64,000 nucleotides of DNA from an uncultured Burkholderiales bacterium (GCA_903932865.1 CAIZHQ010000016.1:434001-498000); one strand, 5' to 3'. Positions 19,442-30,674 are shown, counted from the stretch's first letter. Program-made: numbers and translations. Notes: generated by a model not told the origin, from the letters alone.

Positions 19442-20257
19442 ATGAACTCAACGAACTTTTTGCCCATCACCGTCGCCGGCGCATCCGGTCGCATGGGACA
19501 CATGCTGATCGAAGCCATTTTGGCCACCGACGACTGCCGCCTTGCGGGTGCACTGGACATCGCGGGGAGCCCAGCACTTGGACAAGACGCCGGATCTGCG
19601 CTGGGCCGGGTCACGGGCACCGCAGTCACCGCCGACTTGCACGCGGGCCTGCACGGTGCATCTTGCCTGATTGACTTCACCCGCCCTGAGGGCACACTGG
19701 CCCACCTCAAAGTCTGCCGTGAACTGGGCGTGAAGGCGGTCATTGGCACAACGGGTTTTACCGATGCGCAAAAAGCCGAGATTGCCGAGATCGCCCAGGA
19801 CATTGCCATCGTCATGGCTCCGAACATGAGTGTGGGCGTCAATGTCACCTTGAAATTGCTGCAAATGGCCGCGCAGGCCATGTCCACAGGCTACGACATC
19901 GAGATCATCGAAGCCCACCACCGCCACAAGGTGGATGCGCCTTCGGGAACCGCCCTGAAGATGGGCGAAGTGATCGCGCAGGCCATCGGGCGCGACTTGA
20001 AAGAGTGCGCTGTGTACGAGCGCTACGGCCACACCGGCGAGCGAGACCCCTCCACCATCGGTTTTTCAACCATTCGCGGTGGTGACATCGTGGGCGAACA
20101 CACCGTGTTGTTCGCGGGCATTGGCGAGCGCATCGAGGTCACGCACAAATCCTCCAGTCGCGCCACTTATGCGCAAGGCAGTTTGCGTGCCGTGCGGTTC
20201 CTGTCCAGTCAGCCGAGTGGTCTGTTTGACATGTTCGACGTGCTCAACCTGCGCTGA
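19442..20257 (+). CDS. dapB: 4-hydroxy-tetrahydrodipicolinate reductase
   Basis: A 271-residue DapB of the lysine/diaminopimelate pathway. The NAD(P)-binding motif GASGRMG is at residues 13-19, the family signature [17 protein letters not shown] with the catalytic His/Lys region is intact, and the C-terminal [17 protein letters not shown] fits. I chose ATG 19442; the open frame to 19370 is not supported. It stands between bamE and exbB in the same direction. Confidence 0.95.
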   Translation: MNSTNFLPITVAGASGRMGHMLIEAILATDDCRLAGALDIAGSPALGQDAGSALGRVTGTAVTADLHAGLHGASCLIDFTRPEGTLAHLKVCRELGVKAVIGTTGFTDAQKAEIAEIAQDIAIVMAPNMSVGVNVTLKLLQMAAQAMSTGYDIEIIEAHHRHKVDAPSGTALKMGEVIAQAIGRDLKECAVYERYGHTGERDPSTIGFSTIRGGDIVGEHTVLFAGIGERIEVTHKSSSRATYAQGSLRAVRFLSSQPSGLFDMFDVLNLR

Positions 20258-20280
20258 TGCGCCCCAACTGAAAGCCACTC

Positions 20281-20925
20281 ATGAGCCTGAACGACTTTTT
20301 GCTGCACAGCGATGTCGTCAGCCGCGTGCTGGCGCTCATGCTGCTGGCCTTGTCGGTGGGCAGTTGGGTGGTGATCGCCTGGAAATGGCGTTTGCTCTCG
20401 CGGGTCACGCAAGACGTGCCGCGCAGCGTGGCCGCATTCTGGCAGGCTGCAGGTTTCGACGATGCCCGCCAGCGCGTGGCGCAGTTTGACCGCGAAGCCT
20501 GTGTGCTGCCCTTGCTCGACGCCACCTTGCTGCCCCTCGGGGGCACTTTGGCCTCGGCGGGTCAGCGCCACCAACAACTCACCCGTGTGCTGCGCGAGGC
20601 GATGCAATCGGTGCTGCGGCGCTTGCACTGGGGGCAGGTGTTGCTGGCCACGGCCGGTTCCATTTCACCTTTCATCGGTTTGCTGGGCACGGTGTGGGGC
20701 ATCTTCAATGCGCTGAGTGGCATGGCCGAAGGTGGTCCTGTCCGCATAGAGCAGATTGCCGGGCCCGTGGGCGAAGCCCTGGTCATGACCGCTGCCGGAC
20801 TGGCGGTGGCGATACCGGCGGTGCTGGGCTACAACTTGCTAGGGCGGCGCATTGGCCAGATCGAGGCCGAGCTCGAAGGCTTTGCTCATGATGTGCGCGC
20901 GTTGCTCGCTGGCCCCAGGGACTGA
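20281..20925 (+). CDS. exbB: MotA/TolQ/ExbB proton channel family protein
   Basis: A 214-residue inner-membrane protein with three hydrophobic helices: near residues 13-35, then around 120-145 (SISPFIGLLGTVWGIFNAL), then 160-185 (ALVMTAAGLAVAIPAVLGYN). These are the family signatures. With ExbD it forms a proton channel that energises TonB or TolA. exbD follows after 6 bp. No tonB or tol genes are adjacent; a TonB-like protein is encoded about 12 kb away at 33.3 kb. ExbB versus TolQ is judged from the neighbour ExbD and is less sure. Confidence 0.88.
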   Translation: MSLNDFLLHSDVVSRVLALMLLALSVGSWVVIAWKWRLLSRVTQDVPRSVAAFWQAAGFDDARQRVAQFDREACVLPLLDATLLPLGGTLASAGQRHQQLTRVLREAMQSVLRRLHWGQVLLATAGSISPFIGLLGTVWGIFNALSGMAEGGPVRIEQIAGPVGEALVMTAAGLAVAIPAVLGYNLLGRRIGQIEAELEGFAHDVRALLAGPRD

Positions 20926-20931
20926 GCGGCC

Positions 20932-21351
20932 ATGGCTTTTGGTCGCCTTTCCAGCCGCCCAGTCGATGCGCCCATGAGCGAGATCAACGTCACGCCTTTG
21001 GTGGATGTGATGCTGGTGTTGCTGGTCATTTTCATCCTGACTGCACCCTTGATGACCAGCGCCATCCATCTGGACCTGCCCCAAAGCGAGGGCGCGGAGT
21101 CGGGTCCGGCGCCTCAGACCGTGGTCCTGGTGGTCGATGCACAAGGCCGTTGGTTCCTGAACGACCAGCCCATCGCCGAAAACGCCTTGCGAGAGCAACT
21201 GGCCCAGGCCGCCCGCCGCAACCCGTTCACCGAATTGGAGCTGCGTGCCGATGCGTCCGTGCCCTATGGACGGGTGGTCGAGACCATGGGTCTGGCCCAA
21301 AAAGCCGGTTTGAGCCGAATCGGCTTTGTCGCCGAAGTGGTTTCGCCCTGA
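20932..21351 (+). CDS. exbD: Biopolymer transport protein ExbD/TolR family
   Basis: A 139-residue ExbD/TolR protein with one N-terminal membrane helix that carries the functional aspartate (TPLVDVMLVLLVIFILTAP) and a periplasmic domain. Its start follows exbB by 6 bp, so they form one operon. In E. coli the conserved Asp25 of ExbD occupies the same place. leuS follows after 80 bp. Confidence 0.9.
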   Translation: MAFGRLSSRPVDAPMSEINVTPLVDVMLVLLVIFILTAPLMTSAIHLDLPQSEGAESGPAPQTVVLVVDAQGRWFLNDQPIAENALREQLAQAARRNPFTELELRADASVPYGRVVETMGLAQKAGLSRIGFVAEVVSP

Positions 21352-21431
21352 AGCTGCGCCAGCGCCAGCGGCCGTGGCTTTGCTGAGTCCGCGTCAGGCC
21401 AGGAGCCGCTCAGCCCCTACAATTTAGCCCT

Positions 21432-24161
21432 ATGCAAGACAAGTACAACCACCTCGAAGTCGAACCCGCAGCCCAAGCCCGTTGGACCGCCCGCGATGCC
21501 TACCGCGTCACCGAATACGCCAGCAAAAAGAAGTTTTACGCCTGCTCCATGCTGCCTTACCCCAGCGGCAAGCTGCACATGGGCCATGTGCGCAACTACA
21601 CCATCAATGACATGCTCACGCGCAGCCTGCGCATGAAGGGCTTCAACGTCTTGATGCCCATGGGTTGGGACGCATTTGGCCTGCCGGCCGAAAATGCCGC
21701 CCTCAAAAACGGCGTGCCACCGGCCAAATGGACGTACGAGAACATCGCTTACATGAAAAAGCAGATGCAGGCGATGGGCTTGGCCATCGATTGGTCACGC
21801 GAAGTCGCGACCTGCGACCCGACCTATTACAAATGGAACCAGTGGTTGTTTTTGAAGATGCTGGCAAAAGGCATCGCCTACCGCAAGACCCAAGTCGTGA
21901 ACTGGGACCCGGTGGACCAGACCGTGCTGGCCAACGAGCAAGTGATCGACGGCAAGGGCTGGCGCACGGGCGCGCCGGTGGAAAAACGCGAAATTCCGGG
22001 GTATTACCTCAACATCACCCACTATGCACAAGAGCTGCTCGATCATGTGCAAATCGGCAACGCGAAGGCCACGCTCAATGGCTGGCCCGACAAAGTGCGC
22101 CTGATGCAGGAAAACTGGATTGGCAAATCTGAAGGCGTGCGCTTCGCGTTCCCGCACAGCATCAAAGGCACCGATGGCAACCTCATCGGTGACGGAAAAA
22201 TGTACGTCTTCACCACCCGCGCCGACACCATCATGGGTGTGACGTTTTGCGCGGTGGCGGCCGAGCATCCTCTGAGCACTCACGCTGCTGCGCGCAATCC
22301 CGTTTTGGCGGCGTTTTTGGAAGAGTGCAAGACCGGCGGCACCACCGAGGCCGAGCTGGCCACGCAAGAGAAAAAGGGTATGCCCACCGGGCTGTTCGTG
22401 ACGCACCCGATCACAGGCGCTCAGCTTGAGGTCTGGGTTGGCAATTACGTGCTCATGAGCTACGGCGACGGCGCCGTGATGGGCGTGCCGGCGCACGATG
22501 AGCGTGACTTTGCGTTTGCTTTGAAATATGCCTTGCCGATCAAGCAGGTCGTGTCTGTTAAGGCCCAGGCCTTTGACGACAAGGCTTGGCAAGAGTGGTA
22601 TGCCGACAAACAAAATTGCGTGTGCGTCAACTCGGGTGAACTCGATGGCCTGAATCAAAAGGCCGCCGTCTCCAAAGTGGCCGAATTGCTCGCCGCCCAA
22701 GGCCTGGGCGAGAAAAAAACCACCTGGCGTTTGCGAGACTGGGGTGTGAGCCGACAGCGTTACTGGGGCACACCGATCCCGATCATCCATTGCGACGAGC
22801 ACGGCGCGGTGCCTGTGCCCGAAAAAGACCTGCCCGTGGTGTTGCCGCAAGACTGCATTCCCGACGGATCGGGCAATCCGTTGCACAAGCACGAGGGCTT
22901 TCATGCCGGTGTGACTTGCCCGGTGTGTGGCAAGCCCGCCCGCCGCGAGACCGACACCATGGACACCTTTGTGGATTCGTCCTGGTACTTCATGCGCTAT
23001 TGCGACCCGACCAACACCGAGAAGATGGTGGCCGACGGTGCCGACTACTGGATGCGGGACCAGAACAAAGCCACTGGCGGCAGCGGCATGGACCAATACA
23101 TTGGCGGCATTGAGCATGCCATCTTGCACCTGCTGTATGCGCGCTTTTGGACCAAGGTCATGCGCGATTTGGGTTTGGTCAAGGTGGACGAGCCTTTCAG
23201 CAAGCTGCTCACGCAGGGCATGGTGCTCAACCACATTTATTCGCGCCGCACCGCCAAGGGTGGCAAAGACTATTTTTGGCCGCACGACGTTGAGCATGTG
23301 TTGGACGAGACCGGCAAAGTGGTGGGTGCCAAACTGAAGAACGAAGCGGACAGCGGGGACGGTCGCCTTCCCGTGGGCACCACCATCGATTACGAAGGCG
23401 TGGGCACCATGTCCAAGTCCAAGAACAACGGGGTGGATCCACAGGACCTGATCGAACGTTATGGCGCCGACACGGCTCGCCTGTACACCATGTTCACCGC
23501 ACCACCCGAAGTCACGCTGGAGTGGAACGACTCGGCCGTTGAAGGCAGCTACCGTTTCTTGCGCCGGGTGTGGAACTTTGCTTTCAAGCACCACGAACTG
23601 CTCCGCTCGGCCACCAGCCAAGACCTGAGCCAAGCCGCTTTGGGGGATGCCGCCAAGGCGCTGCGCCGCGAGATGCACTTGGTGCTCAAACAAGTGGGTT
23701 ACGACTACGAGCGCATGCAGTACAACACTGTGGTGTCCGGCTGCATGAAGTTGCTCAATGCGCTGGAAGACTTCAAGCCTGAAGGCAGTGGACCTTTCAA
23801 AGAGGGTGACACCGCAGCCTTGTGCGAAGGCGTCTCGATTTTGATGCGCATGCTCTACCCCGCATGCCCGCACATCACCGATGAAATCTGGCAGCAGCTG
23901 GGTTTTGCCAAAGCTGCAGGCGAGTTGCTCGATGCGGCTTGGCCCACGGTGGATGTTTCGGCTCTGGAGCGCGACCAGATCGAGTTGATGCTGCAAATCA
24001 ACGGCAAGTTGCGTGGGTCCATCTTGGTGTCTGCCAGCGCCGACAAAGCGCAGATCGAAGCGGCTGTTTTGGCCCATGAAGCGGTTGTCAAGCAGGCCGC
24101 AGGTGCCGCGCCCAAGAAGGTCATCGTGGTGCCTGGCCGGCTGGTCAACGTGGTGTTGTGA
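21432..24161 (+). CDS. leuS: Leucyl-tRNA synthetase
   Basis: A 909-residue class I synthetase. The HIGH-type motif appears as [10 protein letters not shown] and the KMSKS motif as [12 protein letters not shown]. The editing domain is present, with the region [11 protein letters not shown]. The C-terminal anticodon-binding and LeuRS-specific segments are intact up to the final GRLVNVVL. Length matches bacterial LeuRS. lptE and holA follow closely in the same direction, the usual Burkholderiales order. Confidence 0.98.
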   Translation: MQDKYNHLEVEPAAQARWTARDAYRVTEYASKKKFYACSMLPYPSGKLHMGHVRNYTINDMLTRSLRMKGFNVLMPMGWDAFGLPAENAALKNGVPPAKWTYENIAYMKKQMQAMGLAIDWSREVATCDPTYYKWNQWLFLKMLAKGIAYRKTQVVNWDPVDQTVLANEQVIDGKGWRTGAPVEKREIPGYYLNITHYAQELLDHVQIGNAKATLNGWPDKVRLMQENWIGKSEGVRFAFPHSIKGTDGNLIGDGKMYVFTTRADTIMGVTFCAVAAEHPLSTHAAARNPVLAAFLEECKTGGTTEAELATQEKKGMPTGLFVTHPITGAQLEVWVGNYVLMSYGDGAVMGVPAHDERDFAFALKYALPIKQVVSVKAQAFDDKAWQEWYADKQNCVCVNSGELDGLNQKAAVSKVAELLAAQGLGEKKTTWRLRDWGVSRQRYWGTPIPIIHCDEHGAVPVPEKDLPVVLPQDCIPDGSGNPLHKHEGFHAGVTCPVCGKPARRETDTMDTFVDSSWYFMRYCDPTNTEKMVADGADYWMRDQNKATGGSGMDQYIGGIEHAILHLLYARFWTKVMRDLGLVKVDEPFSKLLTQGMVLNHIYSRRTAKGGKDYFWPHDVEHVLDETGKVVGAKLKNEADSGDGRLPVGTTIDYEGVGTMSKSKNNGVDPQDLIERYGADTARLYTMFTAPPEVTLEWNDSAVEGSYRFLRRVWNFAFKHHELLRSATSQDLSQAALGDAAKALRREMHLVLKQVGYDYERMQYNTVVSGCMKLLNALEDFKPEGSGPFKEGDTAALCEGVSILMRMLYPACPHITDEIWQQLGFAKAAGELLDAAWPTVDVSALERDQIELMLQINGKLRGSILVSASADKAQIEAAVLAHEAVVKQAAGAAPKKVIVVPGRLVNVVL

Positions 24162-24203
24162 GCCCACAGCCTGATGCCTTCAAACCCCGAAGACCTCCCT
24201 GTG

Positions 24204-24740
24204 ATGAACACCTCACGCCGCCGCTTGGGACTGTTGCTCGTGGCCTGGCCAGCGCTGGCCGGCTTGTCGGCCTGCGGCTTTCAGTTGCGCAATGCGGGCG
24301 ACTACCCGTTCAAAACGCTGTACGCCAATTTTTCGACCACCTCGCCCCTGGGCGTGGAGCTGAGACGCAACTTGCTGGGCACAGGACGCATTTCGCTGCT
24401 GACCGAGCCTGCACAGTCGGCCTCAGCCGACGCCATTCTTGACATCTTGAGCGAAATCCGGGAACAGGCGGTGGTGGGTGTGAATGCCTCGGGCCAAGTG
24501 CGTGAACTTCAATTGCGCTTGCGTGTGAAGTTTCGTCTGCGCACCCCGCAAGGTCTGAACTTGATCGAGCCTGTCGAACTGTCGCAGCAACGCGACCTGA
24601 GCTTCACCGAAACCGCGGCGTTGTCCAAAGAAATCGAGCAGACCACCATGTACCGCGACATGCAGACCGACATCGTGCAGCAGATCATGCGGCGGCTCTC
24701 GGCGGTCAAGCCCCGCGCCGCGGCGACGGCCAAACCCTGA
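24204..24740 (+). CDS. lptE: LPS-assembly lipoprotein LptE
   Basis: A 178-residue lipoprotein that plugs the LptD barrel and helps place lipopolysaccharide in the outer leaflet. The lipobox is LSAC with Cys24, followed directly by the family start GFQLRNAGDYPF. The alternating strand-rich middle and the SKEIEQTTMYRDMQ segment are typical. I use ATG 24204; the frame is open to 24174. holA begins 8 bp after its stop. Confidence 0.92.
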   Translation: MNTSRRRLGLLLVAWPALAGLSACGFQLRNAGDYPFKTLYANFSTTSPLGVELRRNLLGTGRISLLTEPAQSASADAILDILSEIREQAVVGVNASGQVRELQLRLRVKFRLRTPQGLNLIEPVELSQQRDLSFTETAALSKEIEQTTMYRDMQTDIVQQIMRRLSAVKPRAAATAKP

Positions 24741-24748
24741 ATCGCGCC

Positions 24749-25801
24749 ATGCAACTGGCCTTGCTCCAGCTCGGTGTGCACCTGCAAAAAGGTTTGCGCA
24801 GCCTTTACATCTTGCAAGGCGACGAACCCCTGATGCAGCAAGAGGCGGCCGACGCCATCCGCGCCAGCGCCCGCGCGCAGGGCTACACCGAGCGCAGTGT
24901 GCACACCGTTTCTGGGGCCCACTTTGATTGGAGCGCGGTGCTGGCCGCAGGCAGCTCGCTGAGCCTGTTCGCTGACAAACAAATCGTGGAGGTGCGCATC
25001 CCCTCGGGCAAACCGGGCAAGGAGGGCAGTGCCGCCATCCAGCAAATGGCCGCCTCCACCCAGGGCCAAGACAGCACCTTGACGTTGATCATGTTGCCTA
25101 AACTGGACGCGGCCACCCGCAAAGGGGCTTGGTTCACGGCCCTGGAAAACCATGGTGTGCTGATCGCCACGGACCCTGTCGAGCGCAATGCCTTGCCCCA
25201 GTGGATCGCTCAGCGCCTGCAAATGCAGGGCCAAAGCGTGACTGCGGGCGAAGAAGGCCAGCGCACGCTGCAATTTTTTGCCGACCGTGTGGAGGGCAAT
25301 TTGCTGGCTGCACACCAGGAAATCCAAAAATTGGGACTGCTCTACCCTGCGGGTGAACTCAGCCAAGCGCAGGTCGAGTCGGCCGTGGTCAACGTGGCCC
25401 GCTACGACGTGTTCAAGCTGTCCGAATCGGTCTTGTCGGGTCAGGTGGCCCGGGTGCAGCGCATGCTCGAGGGCCTGCAGGCCGAGGGCGAGGCCGCAGT
25501 GCTGGTGCACTACACCATCACAGAAGACATCCGGGCCATGAAGCGCGTGAAAGACGCCATGACCGCTGGCAAGCCCCTGCCCATGGCGCTGCGCGAGCAG
25601 CGCGTTTGGGGTCCGCGCGAACGCTTGTTCGAGCGCGTGCTGCCCCGCATGACCGAGGTCCGCCTGAATGGTCTGCTGCAAGCAGCCCACCAGGTCGACG
25701 GCATCGTCAAAGGCCTGAAAGTGCCCGATTGGCCGACCGACCCCTGGCAGGCGCTGCAGCGCCTGGCCGTGCGCTTTTCGCGCTTTTGCATCGTGCGATA
25801 A
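24749..25801 (+). CDS. holA: DNA polymerase III subunit delta
   Basis: A 350-residue HolA, the delta subunit of the clamp loader that opens the beta clamp. The beginning LYILQGDEPLMQQEAADAIR, the LFADKQIVEVRIPSGKPGK region that contacts the beta clamp, and the C-terminal collar segment are characteristic. It lies in the leuS-lptE-holA-proA row. The start codon is ATG, 8 bp after lptE. Confidence 0.94.
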   Translation: MQLALLQLGVHLQKGLRSLYILQGDEPLMQQEAADAIRASARAQGYTERSVHTVSGAHFDWSAVLAAGSSLSLFADKQIVEVRIPSGKPGKEGSAAIQQMAASTQGQDSTLTLIMLPKLDAATRKGAWFTALENHGVLIATDPVERNALPQWIAQRLQMQGQSVTAGEEGQRTLQFFADRVEGNLLAAHQEIQKLGLLYPAGELSQAQVESAVVNVARYDVFKLSESVLSGQVARVQRMLEGLQAEGEAAVLVHYTITEDIRAMKRVKDAMTAGKPLPMALREQRVWGPRERLFERVLPRMTEVRLNGLLQAAHQVDGIVKGLKVPDWPTDPWQALQRLAVRFSRFCIVR

Positions 25802-25880
25802 AGTGGCCAGCGGCCGATGACCCGCCATGCGCATGGCAGGCGGGGGCCAAAGTGTCTTTGGCTTCTGCGAAAATGAACCC

Positions 25881-27161
25881 ATGTCCGAACTGAACACCGC
25901 TGAACACATGCAGGCCCTGGGCCTACAGGCCAAAAAAGCGTCTGCGCTGATGGCCAAGGCCTCCACGGCCACTAAAAACCTAGCTTTGCTTCGCCTGGCC
26001 GCCTTGCTGCGCGAGAACACCCAAGTCCTGCAAGCCGACAACGCCAAAGATCTGGGGCGCGCGCGTACCGCCGGATTGGCCGAGCCGATGGTAGACCGCT
26101 TGAAGTTGACCCCCCAAGTGCTGGAAACCTGCGCCCAAGGCTGCGAGCAATTGGCTGCCATGCCCGACGTGATTGGCGAAATCATCGGCATGAAGCAGGT
26201 GCCCAGTGGCATTCGCGTGGGCCAGATGCGCGTGCCCATTGGCGTGTTCGGCATGATTTTCGAGAGCCGCCCCAACGTGACCATTGAGGCGGCCAGTTTG
26301 TCCATCAAAAGCGGCAATGCCTGCATCTTGCGGGGGGGCTCTGAGGCTATCGAGTCGAACAAGGCGCTGGCGCTGCTGGTGCAGCAAGCCCTGACCGAAA
26401 GCGGTTTGCCAGTGGACGCCGTGCAACTGGTGCAAACCACCGACCGCGCCGCGGTGGGCCAACTCATCACCATGCCGCAATATGTGGATGTGGTCATCCC
26501 ACGCGGTGGCAAGGGCCTGATCGAGCGCATCAGCGCCGAAGCCAAAGTGCCTGTCATCAAGCACCTGGATGGCAATTGCCACATTTATGTGGACAACCCA
26601 TGCGACATCGACATGGCCGTGAAAGTGGCTGACAACGCCAAAACCCAAAAGTACAGCCCCTGCAATGCCAGCGAAAGCTTGTTGGTGGCGCGGGGTGTGG
26701 CGGCGGAATTTTTGCCTAAGATTGGTGCGATTTATGCCGCCAAACAGGTGGAGATGCGCTGCTGCCACAAAGCCAAGGCCATCTTGAGCCAGGTCTCCAA
26801 AGCCAAACTCAATGACGCCACCGAACAAGATTGGTTCGAGGAGTACCTCGCCCCCATCATCAGCATCAAGGTGGTTGAAGGCGTGGACGAGGCGATTGCC
26901 CACATCAACCATTACAGCAGCCACCACACCGATGCCATCCTGACCCGTGACCACATGCACGCCCAGCGCTTTTTGCGTGAAGTGGACTCGGCCAGCGTCA
27001 TGGTCAACGCCAGCACCCGTTTTGCCGATGGTTTTGAGTACGGACTGGGTGCCGAAATTGGCATCAGCACCGACAAATTTCACGCCCGAGGCCCCGTCGG
27101 TATTGAAGGCCTGACCTCGCTCAAGTACGTGGTGCTGGGCGAAGGCGAGGTGCGCGGCTGA
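25881..27161 (+). CDS. proA: Glutamate-5-semialdehyde dehydrogenase (gamma-glutamyl phosphate reductase)
   Basis: A 426-residue ProA, which reduces gamma-glutamyl phosphate to glutamate semialdehyde in proline biosynthesis. The catalytic cysteine is Cys261 in [25 protein letters not shown] near the start and [18 protein letters not shown] near the end are family signatures. I use ATG 25881; the open frame extends to 25827. proB is not adjacent. Confidence 0.96.
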   Translation: MSELNTAEHMQALGLQAKKASALMAKASTATKNLALLRLAALLRENTQVLQADNAKDLGRARTAGLAEPMVDRLKLTPQVLETCAQGCEQLAAMPDVIGEIIGMKQVPSGIRVGQMRVPIGVFGMIFESRPNVTIEAASLSIKSGNACILRGGSEAIESNKALALLVQQALTESGLPVDAVQLVQTTDRAAVGQLITMPQYVDVVIPRGGKGLIERISAEAKVPVIKHLDGNCHIYVDNPCDIDMAVKVADNAKTQKYSPCNASESLLVARGVAAEFLPKIGAIYAAKQVEMRCCHKAKAILSQVSKAKLNDATEQDWFEEYLAPIISIKVVEGVDEAIAHINHYSSHHTDAILTRDHMHAQRFLREVDSASVMVNASTRFADGFEYGLGAEIGISTDKFHARGPVGIEGLTSLKYVVLGEGEVRG

Positions 27162-27308
27162 GCCACGGGGTTGGTGGGCCCGGCCACGGGTCTGCTGTGT
27201 TTTGCGCACACGCCGAAATGGGGTGTCCGCTAGGCGCTTGCAAAGCCGTCCTGCGCCCCCATATGATTTTCCTGATTTGTCCTGTTTTTTGCCCGATAAA
27301 GGTTGCCC

Positions 27309-28604
27309 ATGGTTCCCCACCTCGTCACCGCCCTGACCGGCCCCATCAATGAGCTGGAGCAGCGCATCCTGGACTCCATGCCTGCCATCGAGCGCTGGTT
27401 CCGCCTGGAATGGATGGAGCACACGCCGCCCATCTACACTTCGGTGGACATCCGCAACGCGGGCTTCAAGCTGGCCCCGGTGGACACCAACCTCTACCCC
27501 GGGGGGTGGAACAACCTGACGCCCGAGATGCTGCCGCTGGCGGTGCAGGCGGCGCAAGCGGCCATCGAAAAGATCTGCCCAGAGGCCAAAAACCTGCTGA
27601 TCATTCCCGAAAACCACACCCGCAACACCTTTTACCTGACCAATGTGGCGCAGTTGCAGCGTGTTTTCCACATGGCCGGCCTGAACGTGCGCCTAGGCTC
27701 GATCAACCCTGAAATCAAGGAAACCACGGTCATTGAGCTGCCCAATGGTGAAAGTGTGACTTTGGAGCCGGTGGTGCGCACCAAACACCGCTTGGGTCTG
27801 AAAGACTTTGACCCTTGCACCATCTTGCTCAACAACGACCTGTCGGCCGGAGCCCCAGGCATTCTGGAAGAACTGCACGAGCAATTTTTGTTGCCGCCCC
27901 TGCACGCAGGCTGGAGCGTGCGCCGCAAGACCAAGCACTTCCAGAGTTACGAGGAAGTGGCCAAGCGCTTTGGCAAACTGCTGGGCATTGACCCGTGGTT
28001 GATCAATCCGATGTTCAGCCAGTGTGGCGATGTGAACTTTGCCGAAGGCACGGGCATGGACTGCCTGCGCAGCAACGTGGATGCCTTGCTCACCAAAATC
28101 AAGCGCAAATACAAAGAATACGGCATCAATGAAAAGCCCTTTGTGGTCGTCAAGGCCGACAACGGCACTTACGGCATGGGCATCATGACGGTGCGTGACG
28201 TGTCCGATCTGGACCAACTCAACCGCAAGACGCGCAACAAGATGAACGTCATCAAGGACGGTCAAACCGTGAATGACGTGATCATCCAGGAGGGCGTGCT
28301 GACCAACGAGCGCATCAACGATGCGGTGGCCGAACCGGTGGTGTACATGATGGACCGCTATGTGGTCGGCGGTTTCTATCGGGTGCATGCCGAGCGCGGC
28401 GTGGACGAGAACCTGAATGCGCCAGGTGCCAGTTTTGTGCCCTTGGCCTTTGCCGACACCCCGCACCTGCCCCAGCCTGGCGTCAAACCCGGTGCCAGCG
28501 TGCCCAACCGCTTTTACATGTATGGCGTGATTGGCCGTTTGGCCATGCTGGCGGCCAGCTATGAGCTCGAAGCGACCGACCCGGAGGCCGAGGTGTACGA
28601 CTGA
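27309..28604 (+). CDS. gshA: Glutamate--cysteine ligase (proteobacterial GshA of the ATP-grasp-like type)
   Basis: A 431-residue protein matching the gamma-glutamylcysteine ligase family of betaproteobacteria and acidithiobacilli (TIGR02049-like), not the classical E. coli GshA. Recognisable segments are KLAPVDTNLYPGGWNN, IPENHTRNTFYL, VVVKADNGTYGMGIMT and QEGVLTNERINDA. It makes the first step of glutathione synthesis. The start is the ATG at 27309; a TTG six bases upstream is in frame. gshB is not in the window. The 147-bp gap before it has no gene. Confidence 0.9.
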   Translation: MVPHLVTALTGPINELEQRILDSMPAIERWFRLEWMEHTPPIYTSVDIRNAGFKLAPVDTNLYPGGWNNLTPEMLPLAVQAAQAAIEKICPEAKNLLIIPENHTRNTFYLTNVAQLQRVFHMAGLNVRLGSINPEIKETTVIELPNGESVTLEPVVRTKHRLGLKDFDPCTILLNNDLSAGAPGILEELHEQFLLPPLHAGWSVRRKTKHFQSYEEVAKRFGKLLGIDPWLINPMFSQCGDVNFAEGTGMDCLRSNVDALLTKIKRKYKEYGINEKPFVVVKADNGTYGMGIMTVRDVSDLDQLNRKTRNKMNVIKDGQTVNDVIIQEGVLTNERINDAVAEPVVYMMDRYVVGGFYRVHAERGVDENLNAPGASFVPLAFADTPHLPQPGVKPGASVPNRFYMYGVIGRLAMLAASYELEATDPEAEVYD

Positions 28605-28679
28605 AGCGTCGGTTTTTGGCTTGTGGGGGACCTGAAATATGTGATTTGGCGGACTACAAACTTTGCTTCTTTCTTCAAG

Positions 28680-28709
28680 TTGTCAATAGTTGTTGCGCTG
28701 CAACATATT
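28680..28709 (+). promoter_or_regulatory. Possible sigma-70 promoter in the kup leader
   Basis: TTGTCA (28680-28685) and CATATT (28704-28709) are separated by 18 bp and match four or five of six consensus bases each. If used, transcription would begin near 28716, about 84 bp before kup. The region around it (28605-28799) contains no gene but is rich in short stems, such as TGTTGC-gct-GCAACA. The promoter is only a sequence guess. Confidence 0.35.
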
Positions 28710-28771
28710 CGCCAATGGGGCCATGACAGACCGCCTGAAGTGGGCGCAAAATAGGGCGCATCTCAGTCACT

Positions 28772-28799
28772 AAGCCTGACTTCTGTCAGGCTTTTTTTT
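28772..28799 (+). terminator. Terminator-like hairpin directly abutting the kup start codon
   Basis: AAGCCTGAC-ttct-GTCAGGCTT (28772-28793) is a perfect 9-bp stem followed by an uninterrupted T-run to 28799; the GTG start of kup begins at 28800. It looks exactly like an intrinsic terminator. Upstream, TGACAGA (28724-28730) is complementary to TCTGTCA (28782-28788), part of the loop and 3' arm, so a competing antiterminator pairing is possible. It could end gshA transcripts, end a small RNA, or control kup by attenuation. Confidence 0.75.
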
Positions 28800-30668
28800 G
28801 TGTCCTCAACAAAATCCTCACTCGCCGCCCTGACCTTGGGCGCCATTGGCGTGGTCTACGGCGACATCGGCACCAGCGTGCTGTACGCCATGAAAGAGGT
28901 CTTTGGCTCCGGCCATGTGCCCTTCACGCACGACAACGTCTACGGCATTCTCTCCATCTTCTTTTGGACCCTGACCACCATTGTGTCGGTCAAGTACGTG
29001 GTTCTGGTGCTGCGCGCCGACAACCACGGCGAAGGCGGCTTGGTGGCCATGTTGGCGCTCGCTTCACAGTCGGTCAAGGACAAGCCCCAGTTGCGCAAAG
29101 TCTTGCTGGTGGTCGGTATTTTTGGCACTTGCTTGTTTTATGGCGACGGCGTGATCACGCCCGCCATTTCCGTTCTCTCCGCCGTTGAAGGCCTGGAGAT
29201 CATCTCCCCGAACTTCAAAAAGGCGGTGATCCCGCTCACCTTGGTCATCTTGTTCCTGTTGTTTTGGGTGCAAAAGCGCGGCACCGCGGGCATTGGCAAA
29301 TTTTTTGGTCCCATCACGCTGGTGTGGTTCCTTGCCATTGCGGTCTTGGGCGTGTCGCACATCGTGCAACGCCCTGAGATCCTGTTGGCCATCAGCCCGC
29401 ATCACGCGCTGGGCTTCATGTGGAATGAGCCGGGCATCACCTTCATCATTTTGGGCGCAGTGGTCCTGTGCGTCACTGGTGCTGAAGCCCTGTATGCCGA
29501 CATGGGGCACTTTGGCAAACAACCCATTCGCCTGGCCTGGTTCAGCGTGGTCATGCCCTGCTTGGTGCTGAACTATTTTGGTCAAGGCGCCTTGCTGCTG
29601 TCCAATCCCGAGGCCGTGAAAAACCCGTTTTACATGATGGCACCCGACTGGGCTTTGATACCCTTGGTGGGTCTGGCCACCATGGCCACCGTCATCGCCT
29701 CGCAAGCCTTGATTTCTGGCGCTTTCAGCGTGACCAAGCAGGTCATTCAATTGGGCTACCTGCCGCGCTTGCAGGTGCAACACACCAGCGAAACCGACAC
29801 CGGTCAAATCTACATGCCCTTTGTGAACTGGGGTTTGTTTGTGGCCATTGTGTTGGCCGTGGTCATGTTCAAGTCGTCCAGCAACCTGGCGGCGGCCTAT
29901 GGCATTGCGGTGTGCACCGACATGCTGATCACCACTGTGCTCACTTTCTTTGTGATCCGCTACGCCTGGAAGCTGCCCTTGGCGCTGTGCATCGGTGCGA
30001 CGGGCTTTTTCTTCGTGGTGGATCTGGCGTTTTGGGCCTCCAACATGTTCAAACTCTTGGACGGTGGTTGGTTCCCCTTGTTCATTGGCGCGGCTGTGTT
30101 CACCTTGATGTTGACTTGGCACGATGGCCGCCGTTTGCTCAACGCATCTTTGCGCTCGGATGCTTTGCGTTTGCCCGATTTCTTGGAGGCGGTGTTCGTC
30201 TCGCCGCCCACGCGCGTAGAAGGCACGGCCGTGTTTTTGACGGCCGAGACGGGTACGGTGCCCAACGCCTTGCTGCACAACCTCAAGCACAACAAGGTCT
30301 TGCATGAGCGCAACCTGTTTGTCACCGTGCGCAGCCACGAGGTGCCGCGTGTGGACTTGGGTCAGCGATTGGAGGTGACGCCGCTTGGACACGATTCCTG
30401 GCAAGTCATCGTCAACTATGGCTTCAAGGACAACCCCGACTTGCCCAGTGCCTTGGCCAGCATTGAGGGCGAAGGCTACAAGCTCGACCCGATGACGACC
30501 AGTTATTTCCTGTCACGCGATATCGTGATCCCCACCATTGGCGGGGGCATGGCCACTTGGCGCGAAAAACTGTTTGCCAACATGCACCACAACGCCAGCG
30601 GAGCGGCCGCGTTTTTGAACCTGCCCACGAATGCAGTGGTCGAGCTGGGCTCCAAAATCGAAATCTGA
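28800..30668 (+). CDS. kup: Kup family potassium uptake transporter
   Basis: A 622-residue K+/H+ symporter of the KUP/HAK family. The first helix region [14 protein letters not shown] is the family hallmark, followed by about twelve membrane helices and a ~180-residue cytoplasmic C-terminal domain. The start is GTG at 28800: it gives the standard N-terminus, and an in-frame stop at 28752 rules out an earlier start. There is no purine-rich ribosome site, as the T-run of a terminator hairpin occupies that position; the only AGG lies inside the hairpin arm. This is unusual and suggests regulation at the leader. Confidence 0.93.
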   Translation: MSSTKSSLAALTLGAIGVVYGDIGTSVLYAMKEVFGSGHVPFTHDNVYGILSIFFWTLTTIVSVKYVVLVLRADNHGEGGLVAMLALASQSVKDKPQLRKVLLVVGIFGTCLFYGDGVITPAISVLSAVEGLEIISPNFKKAVIPLTLVILFLLFWVQKRGTAGIGKFFGPITLVWFLAIAVLGVSHIVQRPEILLAISPHHALGFMWNEPGITFIILGAVVLCVTGAEALYADMGHFGKQPIRLAWFSVVMPCLVLNYFGQGALLLSNPEAVKNPFYMMAPDWALIPLVGLATMATVIASQALISGAFSVTKQVIQLGYLPRLQVQHTSETDTGQIYMPFVNWGLFVAIVLAVVMFKSSSNLAAAYGIAVCTDMLITTVLTFFVIRYAWKLPLALCIGATGFFFVVDLAFWASNMFKLLDGGWFPLFIGAAVFTLMLTWHDGRRLLNASLRSDALRLPDFLEAVFVSPPTRVEGTAVFLTAETGTVPNALLHNLKHNKVLHERNLFVTVRSHEVPRVDLGQRLEVTPLGHDSWQVIVNYGFKDNPDLPSALASIEGEGYKLDPMTTSYFLSRDIVIPTIGGGMATWREKLFANMHHNASGAAAFLNLPTNAVVELGSKIEI

Positions 30669-30674
30669 CGCTCC

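Noticed and set aside
24509-26584. Very long minus-strand open frame opposite lptE-holA-proA
   Set aside because: Antisense shadow of high-GC coding genes on the plus strand; no recognisable protein features.
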